A stretch of 64,000 nucleotides of DNA from Pleomorphomonas diazotrophica (GTDB taxonomy: Bacteria; Pseudomonadota; Alphaproteobacteria; Rhizobiales; Pleomorphomonadaceae), in assembly GCF_002844595.1 (NCBI RefSeq), contig NZ_PJNW01000002.1, positions 496,001 to 560,000 on the forward strand, given 5' to 3'. A program made the translations under genes and the position numbers. Shown one piece after another: positions 41,159-51,687 of this stretch (positions are counted from its first letter, which is position 1; each line of letters opens with the position of its first letter). The notes under the pieces are model-generated. The model ran no database searches, had not been told where the DNA came from, and worked only from the letters and a program-made list of their open reading frames with translations.

Positions 41159-41938
41159 ATGCCGAACAAGAAAGTTGCTCTGGTGACGGGTGCGGGGTCC
41201 GGCATTGGACGGGCATCTGCCATCGAGCTGGCAAGGAATGGCTTTGCCGTCGGCCTGCTCGGACGCACCCCTTCGGAGCTCGAGGAGGTGGCGAAGCTTC
41301 TTCGCAGCTCCGGCGCCGAGGCGGAAAGGTTGGACGCCGACATCTCCATCGAGGAGGAGATGAGCGCGGCGGTCGATCAGCTCATCAAGCGTTTCGGCCG
41401 CCTGGACGTCGTCGTGGCCAATGCCAGCATCAACGGCACCTGGGCACCGATCGAGGACATCAAGGCCGAGGAGTGGGATCAGACGATCGCCGTCAACCTG
41501 CGCGGCACCTACCTGACGCTCCGCTTCACGGTTCCCCACCTCAAGAATGGTGGAGGCGGATCGATCGTCGTCGTTTCTTCCATCAACGGTACGCGAACCT
41601 TCACATCGCCCGGCGCTACCGCCTACTCGGCCAGCAAGGCCGCCCAGCTTGCCATGGTGCAGCAGCTGGCCCTGGAGCTCGGCCGTCATCGCATCCGCGT
41701 CAACGCGGTCTGTCCGGGTGCGATTGAGACCAACATCGACGACAGCACGACGAAACGGGCCGAGGAGGAAACAGCCATCCCTGTGGTGTTTCCGGAGGGG
41801 CAGGTACCGCTGACCGGCGGCAGGCCCGGCCGAGCGGAGGACGTGGCGCACCTCGTCACCTTCCTGGCGAGCGATGCCTCTTCGCACATCACCGGTACTC
41901 CGATCTGGATCGACGGCGGCCAGGGGCTGCTGCGCTAA
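41159..41938 (+). CDS. SDR-family NAD(P)-dependent oxidoreductase
   Basis: 259 residues from ATG 41159 (GAGGAGA upstream). Cofactor loop TGAGSGIGRASAIEL, NASI in place of the common NNAG (VVVANASING), Ser region VVVSSINGTRT and catalytic YSASK. The GLLGRTPSE segment after strand 2 suggests NADP. C-terminal IWIDGGQGLLR is typical of classical SDRs with a sugar- or acyl-type role. Substrate unknown. It stands alone, convergent with ptsN. Confidence 0.9.
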   Translation: MPNKKVALVTGAGSGIGRASAIELARNGFAVGLLGRTPSELEEVAKLLRSSGAEAERLDADISIEEEMSAAVDQLIKRFGRLDVVVANASINGTWAPIEDIKAEEWDQTIAVNLRGTYLTLRFTVPHLKNGGGGSIVVVSSINGTRTFTSPGATAYSASKAAQLAMVQQLALELGRHRIRVNAVCPGAIETNIDDSTTKRAEEETAIPVVFPEGQVPLTGGRPGRAEDVAHLVTFLASDASSHITGTPIWIDGGQGLLR

Positions 41939-41963
41939 TCCGCGAACCGGCGCGAGCGGTATA

Positions 41964-42416
41964 TCAGGCGGCGTTGCCGGCAAGCAGCGCATGAAGGGCG
42001 GCGGGCGAGGGCGCCCGTCTCACCTCGTCCAGCCAAACGGCCGATCGCGCGTTCCGCGCAATGGAGGCGAGGAGGCTCAGATGCGCGGCCCCTTTGTGCA
42101 AGGGTGACAGCGTCAGGAAGATGATGTCGACAGGCGCCTCGTCGATCGCCTCGAAATCGATGGGCTGCTTCAGACGGAGCAACAGCGTGAAGGACGCCGC
42201 GAGCTCGGGCACGTTGGCGTGGGGAATGGCGACGCCGCTGCCAATGCCTGTCGATCCCAGGCGCTCGCGGCTGATCAGCAGGCTGAGAATGGTATTGGCG
42301 TCGATACCCGTCCGAGGGGAAGCCAGATTGGCCAGATCGCGCATGAGGTCCGCCTTGGAGGCGGCGCGGTGATTGATGAGCACGTCCTGCGGCTCAATCA
42401 TTTCGGCAAGTTCCAT
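41964..42416 (-). CDS. ptsN: PTS IIA-like nitrogen-regulatory protein PtsN
   Basis: 150 residues, the expected length for EIIA-Ntr. The phosphorylated His is in GVAIPHANVPEL. Regulatory phosphotransferase protein; in E. coli, unphosphorylated EIIA-Ntr binds KdpD and TrkA and thus links nitrogen status to potassium uptake. Here it follows kdpE by 56 bases on the same strand, as the last gene of the kdp unit. This could be a second, kdp-dedicated copy, since ptsN is usually near rpoN. Confidence 0.9.
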   Translation of the reverse strand: MELAEMIEPQDVLINHRAASKADLMRDLANLASPRTGIDANTILSLLISRERLGSTGIGSGVAIPHANVPELAASFTLLLRLKQPIDFEAIDEAPVDIIFLTLSPLHKGAAHLSLLASIARNARSAVWLDEVRRAPSPAALHALLAGNAA

Positions 42417-42472
42417 GATTGTCTCACATCGAGTGTCGAGCCTTCGCGGGGGCGGAGCGGCTCGAAGCGCCT

Positions 42473-43165
42473 TCAGTCCGCGACGCGAAGCCGGTATCCG
42501 ACTCCCGTCTCGGTGAGGATGTATTGGGGCTGGTCGGGACTCTGCTCGATCTTCTGCCGAAGCTGCCGAACATAGACGCGCAGATATTGCACATCGGCCG
42601 ACGCTCCCCAGACCTGCCTGAGAATGTGTTGGTGGGTCAATACCTTACCTGCATGCTGTACCATCAGGCGGAGGATGTCATACTCCTTGGGCGAGAGACT
42701 TATCTCCTTTCCGGCCACCTTGACGATACGCTTGACCAGATCGACCGAGAGATCGCCGACCTGGAAGACCGGTCGTTCGCCCTGTTGCTGCAGACGGTGG
42801 CGCAAGGCGACGCGTATGCGGGCCGCGAGTTCCGCGACACCGAAAGGTTTGGTCACGTAGTCGTCGGCGCCGAGTTCGAGCGCTCGGACAATGCCTGCCT
42901 CATCGGTCCGACTCGAGAGGATGATGACCGGCAGTTCGAGCCCCGAGGCGCGCCAACCCGACAGGAGGTCATGCCCCTGGACGTCGGGCAAACCGAGATC
43001 GAGGATGACGACATCCGGGTTTTCCTCGGCGAGGGTTGTCCCGGCTTCGGCGGCGTCGGCCGCCTCCTGGACGACGTAGCCTTCCGTTGTCAGGCCGACG
43101 CGCAACAGGCGACGGATGGGCGCTTCGTCGTCCACGACCAGTATCTTGACCGCCGGCGCTGTCAT
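42473..43165 (-). CDS. kdpE: KDP operon response regulator KdpE
   Basis: 230 residues. Receiver domain with VVDDEAPIRR, phospho-acceptor Asp in VVILDLGLPDVQG, Lys in DDYVTKPFG; C-terminal OmpR-type winged helix with SPKEYDILRLMV and VGYRLR. ATG 43165 overlaps the kdpD stop (ATGA). It activates kdpFABC at low potassium or high osmolarity. Confidence 0.95.
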   Translation of the reverse strand: MTAPAVKILVVDDEAPIRRLLRVGLTTEGYVVQEAADAAEAGTTLAEENPDVVILDLGLPDVQGHDLLSGWRASGLELPVIILSSRTDEAGIVRALELGADDYVTKPFGVAELAARIRVALRHRLQQQGERPVFQVGDLSVDLVKRIVKVAGKEISLSPKEYDILRLMVQHAGKVLTHQHILRQVWGASADVQYLRVYVRQLRQKIEQSPDQPQYILTETGVGYRLRVAD

Positions 43166-45870
43166 GACGGACCTTTCACACTGTCGGTTTGAGAGGGGAT
43201 GGGCAGCCGAATTGTGAACACCGCGCCGGGGCGATCGGTGCGGTTGGCTGCCGTGATGGTGCCGCCCATCGCCTCGACGAAGCCGCGACAGATGGAGAGG
43301 CCGAGGCCGGTACCCGCCGGGACATGGTCGGTCTTGCGTACCCGATAGAAGCTGTCGAAGACGCGTTCGAGGTCGTCGGGGGGGATGCCCGGTCCCTCGT
43401 CCACGACCCGCAGCAACACATGCCCGCCGTCCCGCCATCCCTGAATGGCGATGGTGGAGGCAGGCGGCGCGTATTTGGCGGCATTGTCCAGCAGATTGAA
43501 GACGACCTGCTCGAAGAGCACGGCGTCGACCTTGAGCATCGGCAGGTCCGAAGGCAGCGCCACGTCGACCCTGTGGCGGGAGAGCATTCGGCTGGCGCGC
43601 CTCAGCGCGCTGCCGACGATGTCGCCGGGAAAATGCAGCGAGGCGTTGGGCTGCGTGGCGCCCGACTCGAGACGGGTCATGTCGAGCAGGTTGCCGATGA
43701 AGCGGTGAAGACGTTCCGACTCCTCGATGATGGTCGAGACGAGTTCGGTCCGGTCGGTCTCAGGCAGCGATGGGGCGTAGTCATTGAGCGTGCCGGCGGC
43801 GCCGAGAATGCCAGCCAGTGGCGTCTTGAGGTCATGGGAGATCGACGACAGCAGCGCCGTTCTCAGCCGGTCGGCCTCGGCGGCCAGGCGGGCGCGCTCC
43901 ACGTCGGCGACGAGCTGGATGCGCTCGATGGCGATGGCGGCCTGGTCGGCCAGCGCGTCGAACAGGCGCTGCTCCTCCGGCGTGAGCAGCGGACCTGGCT
44001 TGTCGTTGTCGAGGCCGATGACGCCGACCGGCGTGCGGCCCGTCCGGAGCGGCATGTAGAGCCGCTTGGCGCCCGGCAGGGTGTAGGCGCCACGTCCGGC
44101 CGGCTGTTCGTGGTCCCAGGCCCAGCGGGCGGCAGCGATGTCGGCGTCGACCAGCGTGTCGTCAGGCGGATAGCCCACCTTGACGGCCAGCGTGTCGCTC
44201 TCGGGCATCAGGATGACCACCCTGAGGCGCAGCATGGAGGCGATCTGATAGGCGGTGGCCCACAACACGTCATCGAGCGTGCCGGTGCCGGCCAGCTTGC
44301 GCGAGAACTGATAGAGGTCGTCCGTCATTCGCGCTCGCTTGCGGGCGGCGGCGGCCTGCCGGTGCAGGCGGGCGGCGAGGTTGCTGGCCGTCACGGCGAC
44401 GATCAGGAAGAAAACGAGAGCGATGACGCTTTCGGGATCCCGTATGGTCAGCGTGTAGCGGGGTTCGAGAAAGAAGAAGTTGAAGACGAAGGCGCTGGCA
44501 ATACAGGCATAGAGCGCCGGCCATAGACCGTAGGTGATGGCCGACGCCAGCACCGCCATCAGGAGGACAAGGGCCAGGTTGCGGACATCCAGGAAGCGAT
44601 CGAGCAACACGCTCATCGCCAGCGCGCCAGCCACGTACACCGTCGAAACGAGGTAGGGCCTGACCGGGAATGTCCCATTGGGCACCGCCGTTCGGACAGT
44701 CCGCGTCGGCGCGGGTGTTCGTTCAGAGCCGGAAATGACGTGGACGCTGATGTCGCCGGCCCACCGGATCAGATCGTGCGAGGCCGATCCCTCGAACAGC
44801 TCACGCCAGCGCCCCTTATGCGGCGTGCCGACGACGACATGGGTGAAGTTGTTGGCCTTGGCGTAGCGAAGGATGTCGCGCGCCACCTCCTGGCCGGGGA
44901 TCGTTACGGCCTCGCCACCGAGTTGTTCGGCAAGGCGCAGATGGTCGGCAACCCGGTCCTTGTCCGTCTCGGCCAACGCCACCGAGCGCGCAGTCTCCAC
45001 GTGGATCGCCGCCCACGGCGCCCTGAGACGGTCGGCCTGCCGGCGGGCATAGCGCACCAGGGCGGCCGAGCGGGGCTGCTCGTCGATGCAGACCAACACG
45101 CGGTCGCCGGCTTCCCAGGGGCCGGCGATGGCATGGGCCTGCATGTGGCTGACGAGTTGGTCATCGACGCGCTGGGCCGTGCGCCGCAAGGCCAGCTCGC
45201 GCAAGGCGGTGAGGTTGCCGGGCGAGAAGTAGTTGGCCGTGGCACGGGTGGCGGTCTTCGGCAGATAGACCTTGCCTTCGTGCAGCCGCTTGATCAGGTC
45301 GTCGGGCGTCAGGTCGATGATCTCGATGTCGTCGGCCCGGTCGATGATCGAATCCGGCACCGTCTCGCGCACTCGGATGCGGGTGATGCGGGCGACCACG
45401 TCGTTGAGACTCTCGACGTGCTGGATGTTCAGCGTCGTGTAGACGTCGATGCCGCGGTCGAGCAGTTCCTCGACATCGAGATAGCGTTTGGGGTGGCGGC
45501 TGCCCTCGACATTGCTGTGGGCGAGCTCGTCGACGAGAACGAGGTGGGGGCGGCGGGCTATGATCGCGTCGAGGTCCATTTCCTCGAGGTCGTGCCCCCT
45601 GTAGTGGAGCTTGAAGCGGGGAACGATCTCGAAGCCATCGAGCAGCGCTTCGGTCTCCAGACGCCCGTGGGTCTCCACCACACCGATAACGACGTCCGTT
45701 CCGTCGGCCCGGCGGGCGCGTCCGTCCATCAGCATCTCGTAGGTCTTGCCGACTCCGGGAGCCGCGCCGAGGAAAATCTTCAGGCGCCCGCGCGTTTCCC
45801 GTTCGGCGCTCTCGAGCAGCGCATCCGGGGAAGGCCTGTCATCAGCGGTACGGTCGTCCTGAAGCGGCAT
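43162..45870 (-). CDS. kdpD: Sensor histidine kinase KdpD
   Basis: 902 residues from ATG 45870 (AGAGG upstream); a TTG at 45906 would add 12. N-terminal KdpD domain with Walker A GAAPGVGKTYEML and DELAHSN; universal-stress-protein-like domain (about 250-370); four clustered membrane helices (about 395-500); GAF domain; HisKA with SISHDLKTPLAG; HATPase with FNLLDNAAKYAPP and GTGLGLSI. It senses K+ limitation and phosphorylates KdpE. It follows kdpC by about 50 bases. Confidence 0.96.
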   Translation of the reverse strand: MPLQDDRTADDRPSPDALLESAERETRGRLKIFLGAAPGVGKTYEMLMDGRARRADGTDVVIGVVETHGRLETEALLDGFEIVPRFKLHYRGHDLEEMDLDAIIARRPHLVLVDELAHSNVEGSRHPKRYLDVEELLDRGIDVYTTLNIQHVESLNDVVARITRIRVRETVPDSIIDRADDIEIIDLTPDDLIKRLHEGKVYLPKTATRATANYFSPGNLTALRELALRRTAQRVDDQLVSHMQAHAIAGPWEAGDRVLVCIDEQPRSAALVRYARRQADRLRAPWAAIHVETARSVALAETDKDRVADHLRLAEQLGGEAVTIPGQEVARDILRYAKANNFTHVVVGTPHKGRWRELFEGSASHDLIRWAGDISVHVISGSERTPAPTRTVRTAVPNGTFPVRPYLVSTVYVAGALAMSVLLDRFLDVRNLALVLLMAVLASAITYGLWPALYACIASAFVFNFFFLEPRYTLTIRDPESVIALVFFLIVAVTASNLAARLHRQAAAARKRARMTDDLYQFSRKLAGTGTLDDVLWATAYQIASMLRLRVVILMPESDTLAVKVGYPPDDTLVDADIAAARWAWDHEQPAGRGAYTLPGAKRLYMPLRTGRTPVGVIGLDNDKPGPLLTPEEQRLFDALADQAAIAIERIQLVADVERARLAAEADRLRTALLSSISHDLKTPLAGILGAAGTLNDYAPSLPETDRTELVSTIIEESERLHRFIGNLLDMTRLESGATQPNASLHFPGDIVGSALRRASRMLSRHRVDVALPSDLPMLKVDAVLFEQVVFNLLDNAAKYAPPASTIAIQGWRDGGHVLLRVVDEGPGIPPDDLERVFDSFYRVRKTDHVPAGTGLGLSICRGFVEAMGGTITAANRTDRPGAVFTIRLPIPSQTDSVKGPS

Positions 45871-45922
45871 GTCGGCCTCTTGTGGCGGGTCGGGGTCGTC
45901 AACCAACCCCGACGGAATTCGA

Positions 45923-46492
45923 TCACTTCTTCCGCAGGTCGTCGAGAGCGAGGTTGAGTTTCAATACGTTGACGGTCGGTTCGCCCATGAAGCCCAGTGT
46001 ACGCCCGACGATCTCGGCATCCACCAGGCGCCTGAGTGCCTCCGGTTCGAGGCCGCGCGCCTTGGCGACGCGCGGAATCTGGAAATAGGCCGCTTCCGGC
46101 GATATCTGGGGATCGAGACCGCTGCCGGACGTCGTTACGAGGTCCATCGGTATGGCTGCGCCGGGATTCTCAGCTTTCAGCTGGTCAGCATCGGCTCGGA
46201 TGCGGTCGATCAGCTTGGAGTTGGCAGGGCCGAGGTTGGAGCCGCTCGAACTCGACGCATCATATCCGGCGCCCGCCGAGGATGGGCGGCCATGGAAATA
46301 GGCCTCGCTGGCGAATGCCTGTCCGATCAACTCCGAGCCGATCACGACGCCGTTTCGCTCGATCAGGCTGCCGGACGCCTGATGTGGAAAGATGGCGCCG
46401 GCAATGCCGGTCATGAGGAGTGGGTAGGCGAGCCCGGTCAAGGCTGCCAGAACGAGGAGGGTGACGGCCGCCGGCCTCAGTTGCTTCAACAT
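45923..46492 (-). CDS. kdpC: Potassium-transporting ATPase subunit KdpC
   Basis: 189 residues. One N-terminal membrane helix ([18 protein letters not shown]), then a periplasmic domain with the conserved [14 protein letters not shown] and [16 protein letters not shown] segments. It stabilises the KdpFABC complex. Start ATG 46492 has GAAGGA upstream and lies 11 bases after the kdpB stop. Confidence 0.96.
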   Translation of the reverse strand: MLKQLRPAAVTLLVLAALTGLAYPLLMTGIAGAIFPHQASGSLIERNGVVIGSELIGQAFASEAYFHGRPSSAGAGYDASSSSGSNLGPANSKLIDRIRADADQLKAENPGAAIPMDLVTTSGSGLDPQISPEAAYFQIPRVAKARGLEPEALRRLVDAEIVGRTLGFMGEPTVNVLKLNLALDDLRKK

Positions 46493-46503
46493 GGGACTAT
46501 CCT

Positions 46504-48546
46504 TCAAACGAGGCCGAGGGCGGTGACGGCGAGATCGATCGCCTTGATGCCGACGAAGGGCACGATGAGGCCGCCGAGGCCGTAGATCAGGAGATTGCGG
46601 CCGAGCAGTGCGCCGGCACCTACCGGCCGGTAACGGACGCCTTTCAGTGCCAGCGGGATGAGCGCCACGATGATCAGGGCGTTGAAGATGATCGCCGAGA
46701 GGATGGCGCTTTCCGGCGTGGCGAGACCCATCACGTTGAGCGCGCCGAGCTGGGGGTAGAAGGCCAGGAACATCGCAGGGATGATGGCGAAATACTTGGC
46801 AACGTCGTTGGCGATCGAGAAGGTTGTGAGCGCCCCACGCGTCATCAGCAGCTGCTTGCCGATCTCGACGATCTCGATGAGTTTGGTCGGGTCGCTGTCG
46901 AGGTCCACCATGTTGCCGGCCTCACGGGCGGCGACGGTGCCGGTGTTCATGGCGACGCCGACATCCGACTGCGCAAGGGCGGGTGCGTCGTTGGTACCGT
47001 CGCCGCACATGGCCACCAGTTTGCCCTTGGCCTGTTCGGCCCGGATGAGGTTCAGCTTGTCCTCGGGCGTCGCCTGGGCGAGGAAGTCATCTACGCCAGC
47101 TTCGGCGGCGATGGCGGCGGCGGTCATGGGGTTGTCGCCGGTGATCATCACTGTGCGGATGCCCATGCGGCGCAGTTCGGTGAAACGTTCATGGATGCCC
47201 CCTTTGACGATATCCTTGAGCTCGATGACGCCGAGCAGGCGACCGTCCCTCATGACCGCCAGCGGTGTGCCGCCCGTCCTGGCGATGCCGTCGGCGATCG
47301 ACCGGACCTCGCGCAAGGCCGCGGCGGCGGCCGGGTCGGCCTGGGCGGTAATGGCGTCAATGGCGCCCTTGCGGATGCTGTGCCCGTCGTGGTCGACGCC
47401 GCTCATGCGGGTCTGGGCGGTGAAGGGAACGAAGGTGGCGTGCAGGCTCTCCATCTCCCGCCCCCTCAGGCCGTATTTTTCCTTGGCGAGAACGACGATC
47501 GACCGGCCCTCGGGCGTCTCGTCGGCAAATGAGGCGAGCTGCGCTGCGTCGGCGAGTGCCTCGGCGGAGATGCCCTCAACCGGGTGAAACCCAGTGGCTT
47601 GTCGGTTGCCGAGCGTGATGGTGCCGGTCTTGTCGAGCAGCAGCGTGTCGACGTCGCCGGCCGCCTCGACGGCGCGGCCGGACATGGCCAGCACGTTGAA
47701 GCGGACGAGACGGTCCATGCCGGCGATGCCGATGGCCGACAGCAGCGCGCCGATGGTCGTTGGTATCAGAGTCACGAACAGGGCGACCAGCACGACCACC
47801 GGAATGGAGCCGCCGGCGTAGCTCGCGAAGCTCGGGATGGTCACCGTTGCGAGCACGAAGATCAGGGTCATGCCGGCCAGGAGGATGTTGAGGGCGATCT
47901 CGTTGGGCGTCTTCTTCCGCTCGGCGCCCTCCACCAACGAGATCATGCGATCGATGAAAGTGGAGCCCGCCGCCGCGGTGATGCGGACGCGGATCCAGTC
48001 GGACAGCACCTCGGTGCCGCCGGTCACCGCCGAGCGGTCGCCACCGGATTCGCGGATGACCGGGGCGGACTCGCCGGTGATTGCCGCCTCGTTGACCGAG
48101 GCGACGCCTTCGATCACCTCGCCGTCGGAGGGGATGATGTCGCCCGCCTCGACTAGCACCACGTCACCGACCTTGAGGCTGTGGCCGGGCACCGTGCGGT
48201 AGGCCTTACCGCCGTCGGTGATGAGCTTGGCCTGGGTTTCGGTGCGGGTGCGACGAAGGGCGTCGGCCTGCGCCTTGCCGCGCCCTTCCGCAACGGCTTC
48301 CGCGAAGTTGGCGAACAGCAAGGTGAACCACAGCCAGAGCACGATCTGGAAGGAAAAGCCGAGCTGGCCGCTGCCGGCGATTGCGTCCTTGACGAGCAGC
48401 ACGGTGGTCAGCACCGAGACGACGGCGACGACGAACATCACCGGATTGCGGATCAGGCTGCGCGGATCGAGCTTGCGGAAGGCGCCGCCGACCGCCGGCC
48501 ACAGGATGCGGGCGTCGAGGAGGCTCGCGGATCTGGACTTCGACAT
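46504..48546 (-). CDS. kdpB: Potassium-transporting ATPase ATP-binding subunit KdpB
   Basis: 680-residue P-type ATPase. Phosphorylation motif [11 protein letters not shown], actuator TGES in [10 protein letters not shown], and hinge [10 protein letters not shown]. It hydrolyses ATP to drive K+ through KdpA in the inner membrane. AAGGAG precedes the start; kdpA ends 26 bases upstream. Confidence 0.97.
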   Translation of the reverse strand: MSKSRSASLLDARILWPAVGGAFRKLDPRSLIRNPVMFVVAVVSVLTTVLLVKDAIAGSGQLGFSFQIVLWLWFTLLFANFAEAVAEGRGKAQADALRRTRTETQAKLITDGGKAYRTVPGHSLKVGDVVLVEAGDIIPSDGEVIEGVASVNEAAITGESAPVIRESGGDRSAVTGGTEVLSDWIRVRITAAAGSTFIDRMISLVEGAERKKTPNEIALNILLAGMTLIFVLATVTIPSFASYAGGSIPVVVLVALFVTLIPTTIGALLSAIGIAGMDRLVRFNVLAMSGRAVEAAGDVDTLLLDKTGTITLGNRQATGFHPVEGISAEALADAAQLASFADETPEGRSIVVLAKEKYGLRGREMESLHATFVPFTAQTRMSGVDHDGHSIRKGAIDAITAQADPAAAAALREVRSIADGIARTGGTPLAVMRDGRLLGVIELKDIVKGGIHERFTELRRMGIRTVMITGDNPMTAAAIAAEAGVDDFLAQATPEDKLNLIRAEQAKGKLVAMCGDGTNDAPALAQSDVGVAMNTGTVAAREAGNMVDLDSDPTKLIEIVEIGKQLLMTRGALTTFSIANDVAKYFAIIPAMFLAFYPQLGALNVMGLATPESAILSAIIFNALIIVALIPLALKGVRYRPVGAGALLGRNLLIYGLGGLIVPFVGIKAIDLAVTALGLV

Positions 48547-48572
48547 GAAAAACTCCTTGTCCGTCCGATGGC

Positions 48573-50276
48573 TCAGAAGGTCTCACCGGCGGTGATCGCC
48601 AGGTGCTCGACCACCGGTCCGAGCGCCAGCGCCGGGAAGAAGGTGAGGCCGCCGACAATGACGATCACGCCGGTGAGCAGCCCGACGAACAGCGGGCCGT
48701 CGGTGGGGAAGGTGCCGGCGGACACGGGAACGGTCTTCTTGGCGGCGACGGAGCCGGCAATCGCCAGTGCCGGAACGATCACAAGGAAGCGGCCCATCAG
48801 CATGGCGATGCCCAAGGTGACGTTGTACCAGGGCGTATTGCCGGAGAGACCGCCGAAGGCCGAGCCGTTGTTGGCCGCCGCCGAGGTATAGGCGTAGAGG
48901 ATCTCCGAGAAGCCGTGCGGTCCGGCGTTGGCGATGGACGAGACTCCGGTCGGCAGCACAACCGCCACGGCGGCGAAGCCGAGCATGGCGAGCGGCAGGC
49001 AGAGAACGGCCAACATGGCCATCTTCACTTCCTTGGCCTCGATCTTCTTGCCGAGATACTCGGGCGTGCGGCCGACCATCAAGCCAGCGACGAAGATGGC
49101 GATCACCACGAACATCAGGATGCCGTAGAAGCCGGCGCCAACGCCGCCGATAATGATTTCGCCGAGCATCATGTTGATCAGCGGGATCATGCCGCCGAGG
49201 GCCGTGAAGCTGTCATGCATGGCATTCACCGCGCCGCAGGAGGCGGATGTGGTGATGACCGCGAAGAGGGCCGACAAAGCGGTGCCGAAGCGCGCCTCCT
49301 TGCCCTCCATGTTGCCGCCGTCGATGCCGAGAGCGTGGATCAGCGGATTTCCGGCCGCTTCTGCCCAGTAGCAGACGGCGACGCCGACGAGGAACAGCGT
49401 GCCCATGGCGGCGAAGATCGCCCACCCCTGCCTCTCGTTGCCGACCATGCGGCCGAAGACGTTGGTCAGCGCCGCGCCGATGGAGAAGATCGCCACCATC
49501 TGGATCAGGTTGGAAATGGCGTTGGGATTTTCGAAGGGGTGGGCGGCGTTGGCGTTGAAGAAGCCGCCGCCGTTGGTGCCGAGCATCTTGATGGCGGTCT
49601 GCGAGGCAACGGGACCGATGGCAATGGTCTGCTTGGCGCCTTCCAGCGTCGTCACATCGACCGAAGCGCCGAGCGTTTGCGGCATGCCGAGCGAAACGAG
49701 GACGAGCGTCATGACGATGCAGATCGGCAGCAGCAGGTAGAGCGTGCCGCGGGTCATGTCGACCCAGAAGTTGCCAACCGTCCGCGTGGACTTGCGGGCG
49801 AAGGCCCGGATCAGCGCCATGGCCAGCGCGATGCCCGTAGCCGCCGACAGGAAGTTCTGCACGGTCAGCCCCAGCATCTGGCTCAGGTAGGACATGGTGG
49901 TCTCGCCGCCATAGTTCTGCCAGTTGGTGTTGGTGACGAAGCTGACGGCGGTGTTGAAGGCGAGTTCGGGGGGCACGTTGGCCATGCCGGTGGGGTTGAT
50001 CGGCAGGGAGCCCTGGAGGCGCAGAATGAGATAGAGCAGCAGAAAGCCGAGAAGGTTGAACAGGAGCATGGACACCGCGTAGGTGCTCCAATGCTGTTCC
50101 TCTTGTTCGGCGGTGCCGGCGAGGCGGTAGAGACCGCGCTCGACCGGGCCCAAGACCGGCGAGAGCAGCGTCCGCTCGCCATTGAAGATTGCCGTCATGT
50201 AGCCGCCGAGCGGCCGGACGAGCAGAATGATGATCCCGCAGAAGACGAGGATCTGTATCCATCCGTTGATGGTCAT
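48573..50276 (-). CDS. kdpA: Potassium-transporting ATPase K+-binding subunit KdpA
   Basis: 567 residues, about ten helices. Superfamily K+ transporter selectivity loops are visible: [14 protein letters not shown] and [21 protein letters not shown], where each Gly lines the filter. It captures K+ from the periplasm and passes it to KdpB. Start ATG 50276 with AGGAA upstream. Confidence 0.97.
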   Translation of the reverse strand: MTINGWIQILVFCGIIILLVRPLGGYMTAIFNGERTLLSPVLGPVERGLYRLAGTAEQEEQHWSTYAVSMLLFNLLGFLLLYLILRLQGSLPINPTGMANVPPELAFNTAVSFVTNTNWQNYGGETTMSYLSQMLGLTVQNFLSAATGIALAMALIRAFARKSTRTVGNFWVDMTRGTLYLLLPICIVMTLVLVSLGMPQTLGASVDVTTLEGAKQTIAIGPVASQTAIKMLGTNGGGFFNANAAHPFENPNAISNLIQMVAIFSIGAALTNVFGRMVGNERQGWAIFAAMGTLFLVGVAVCYWAEAAGNPLIHALGIDGGNMEGKEARFGTALSALFAVITTSASCGAVNAMHDSFTALGGMIPLINMMLGEIIIGGVGAGFYGILMFVVIAIFVAGLMVGRTPEYLGKKIEAKEVKMAMLAVLCLPLAMLGFAAVAVVLPTGVSSIANAGPHGFSEILYAYTSAAANNGSAFGGLSGNTPWYNVTLGIAMLMGRFLVIVPALAIAGSVAAKKTVPVSAGTFPTDGPLFVGLLTGVIVIVGGLTFFPALALGPVVEHLAITAGETF

Positions 50277-50302
50277 GGGAAAATTCCTGGTCGATGGGCG
50301 CT

Positions 50303-50392
50303 TCAGAAGCGTTCAGGGCGAACGAGGGCGTAAATCAGATAGCCCGACAGGAACGCCGCGGTGGCGCCCCCCAGGATGTATTCAAAAAGCAT
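50303..50392 (-). CDS. kdpF: KdpF small subunit
   Basis: 29 residues: one membrane helix ([19 protein letters not shown]) ending in RPERF, the hallmark of KdpF (YALLRPE...). It stabilises the KdpABC complex in the membrane. GGAG lies upstream of the ATG, and kdpA begins 26 bases after its stop. Confidence 0.9.
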   Translation of the reverse strand: MLFEYILGGATAAFLSGYLIYALVRPERF

Positions 50393-50409
50393 GGTAGGCA
50401 CTCCAGCGA

Positions 50410-50490
50410 TCAAAGCCGGTCGCAGGCCCGGACATAGCCAAGCATCAACGCGAAAAAGGCGATGCCTGTCAGCGAGAGGACGATATCCAT
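50410..50490 (-). CDS. kdp-leader micro-protein, 26 residues
   Basis: Encodes MDIVLSLTGIAFFALMLGYV followed by a short RACDRL tail. A single hydrophobic helix ends in a charged ACDRL motif, a pattern I have seen upstream of kdpF in other proteobacteria. GGAG lies 8 bases before the ATG, and it ends 17 bases before kdpF. Either a further small Kdp membrane subunit or a leader peptide. Function unknown. Confidence 0.65.
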   Translation of the reverse strand: MDIVLSLTGIAFFALMLGYVRACDRL

Positions 50491-50612
50491 CTTCGAGCTC
50501 CGAACTCGGTGCGGCAGAGAATTCATCCCCGCCGCCGTGTCGCAGCGGGGCTGTGCGTGAACTCTGGACTGAAGGTAGGCTTGAACCGCATAGGGGTTCG
50601 AGACGGAGCGGA

Positions 50613-50633
50613 GGGCAAAGGTATTAAAAAGTC
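50613..50633 (-). promoter_or_regulatory. T-rich candidate KdpE-binding site
   Basis: On the minus strand the stretch ACTTTTTAATACCTTTG lies about 125 bases upstream of the kdp micro-protein gene. It is the only A/T-run in the gap and resembles the T-rich KdpE site known from E. coli. Motif similarity is loose. Confidence 0.35.
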
Positions 50634-50725
50634 ATAGGGATCGCGGGCCGATCCCACCCGGCGATTGCCTCCTATCGTGTTAAGTGATCTAGATTCCGCA
50701 AGGGATCCTGCATCAGGGGGCAGCG

Positions 50726-51670
50726 GTGAAGATCACGGTCATCGGCATGGGAGCGGTGGGCACCGAAGTGGTCGGCCACCTTCTCAACAGCGGCGTCGCC
50801 TCGGAAATCGTGGTGATCGATCAAGCGACCGCCAAGGCTCAGGCGGAGCTCTGGGACTTCTCGCACACGACATCCTTCATCTATGCCCAGAATCCCCGCC
50901 TCGTGACCGGCGATTACGCGAGCTCCTCAGGCAGCGACATCGTGGTGATCACCGCCGGAGCGCAGATCAAGCCGGGGCAGACGCGCGACGCGCTGGCCCA
51001 GATCAACAGTGCCATCATCAAGTCGATCATCGCCGAAGTGGAGCGGACATCGCCCGATGCCATCGTGCTGATGGTCACCAATCCCGTCGACATCCTGGTG
51101 CAGGTGGTGCTGCGCCATTCGTCCTTCCCCAAGGAACGCGTGATCAGCCTCGGCACCATCGTCGACACCGCTCGCCTCATGCGCATCGTCAGCGAGCACG
51201 TGATGATCGACCCCAAGAATATCTTCGGCTGGGTGCTGGGCGATCACAGCGACACCGGCTTCATTCCCTGGAGCCTTTGCAACGTCTGCGGCCTCGATGT
51301 CGACAGCTATTGCGAGCTGAACGGCCTGCCGCCGATCGACCGCGCCGAGGTTCGGCGTCGGGTGCTGCAGATCGGCCTCGACATCTTCGCCGGCAAGGGC
51401 AACACCAACCACGGCATCGCCGCCTCGGTGTTCCGCATCATCCGGGCGATCGCCGGCAACGAACGCTCCGTGCTGCCGGTCGGTACGCTGCTCCAGGGCG
51501 AATACGGCGTCTCCGACGTGGTGATGAGCGTGCCCTGCGTCATCGGTCGCGCCGGCCGCGAGGCCATTGTCGCCTGCCGGTTCACCGAAGAGGAGCAGGC
51601 GGCCTTCGAGGCTTCGCACGCCCACGTGCTGGCGCTGCTCGAACGGGCCGAGGCGCAGACGGCCGGGTAG
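50726..51670 (+). CDS. Lactate/malate dehydrogenase family protein
   Basis: 314 residues from GTG 50726 with AGGGGG upstream. NAD-binding GMGAVGTEVVGHLL, nucleotide acid VIDQATAK, substrate-arginine loop AGAQIKPGQTRDAL, Arg in TARLMRIVSE and catalytic His in LGDHSDTG. The family interconverts 2-hydroxy acids and 2-oxo acids with NAD. The substrate-discriminating position (Gln in LDH, Arg in MDH) is Ile here, so the natural substrate may be neither lactate nor malate. A lone gene, convergent with an SDR. Confidence 0.88.
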   Translation: MKITVIGMGAVGTEVVGHLLNSGVASEIVVIDQATAKAQAELWDFSHTTSFIYAQNPRLVTGDYASSSGSDIVVITAGAQIKPGQTRDALAQINSAIIKSIIAEVERTSPDAIVLMVTNPVDILVQVVLRHSSFPKERVISLGTIVDTARLMRIVSEHVMIDPKNIFGWVLGDHSDTGFIPWSLCNVCGLDVDSYCELNGLPPIDRAEVRRRVLQIGLDIFAGKGNTNHGIAASVFRIIRAIAGNERSVLPVGTLLQGEYGVSDVVMSVPCVIGRAGREAIVACRFTEEEQAAFEASHAHVLALLERAEAQTAG

Positions 51671-51687
51671 GGCGCGCCTCGCCCTTG

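Noticed and set aside
48603-50333. 576-codon plus-strand frame opposite kdpA
   Set aside because: Antisense shadow of kdpA, low-complexity Gly/Asp/His-rich product.
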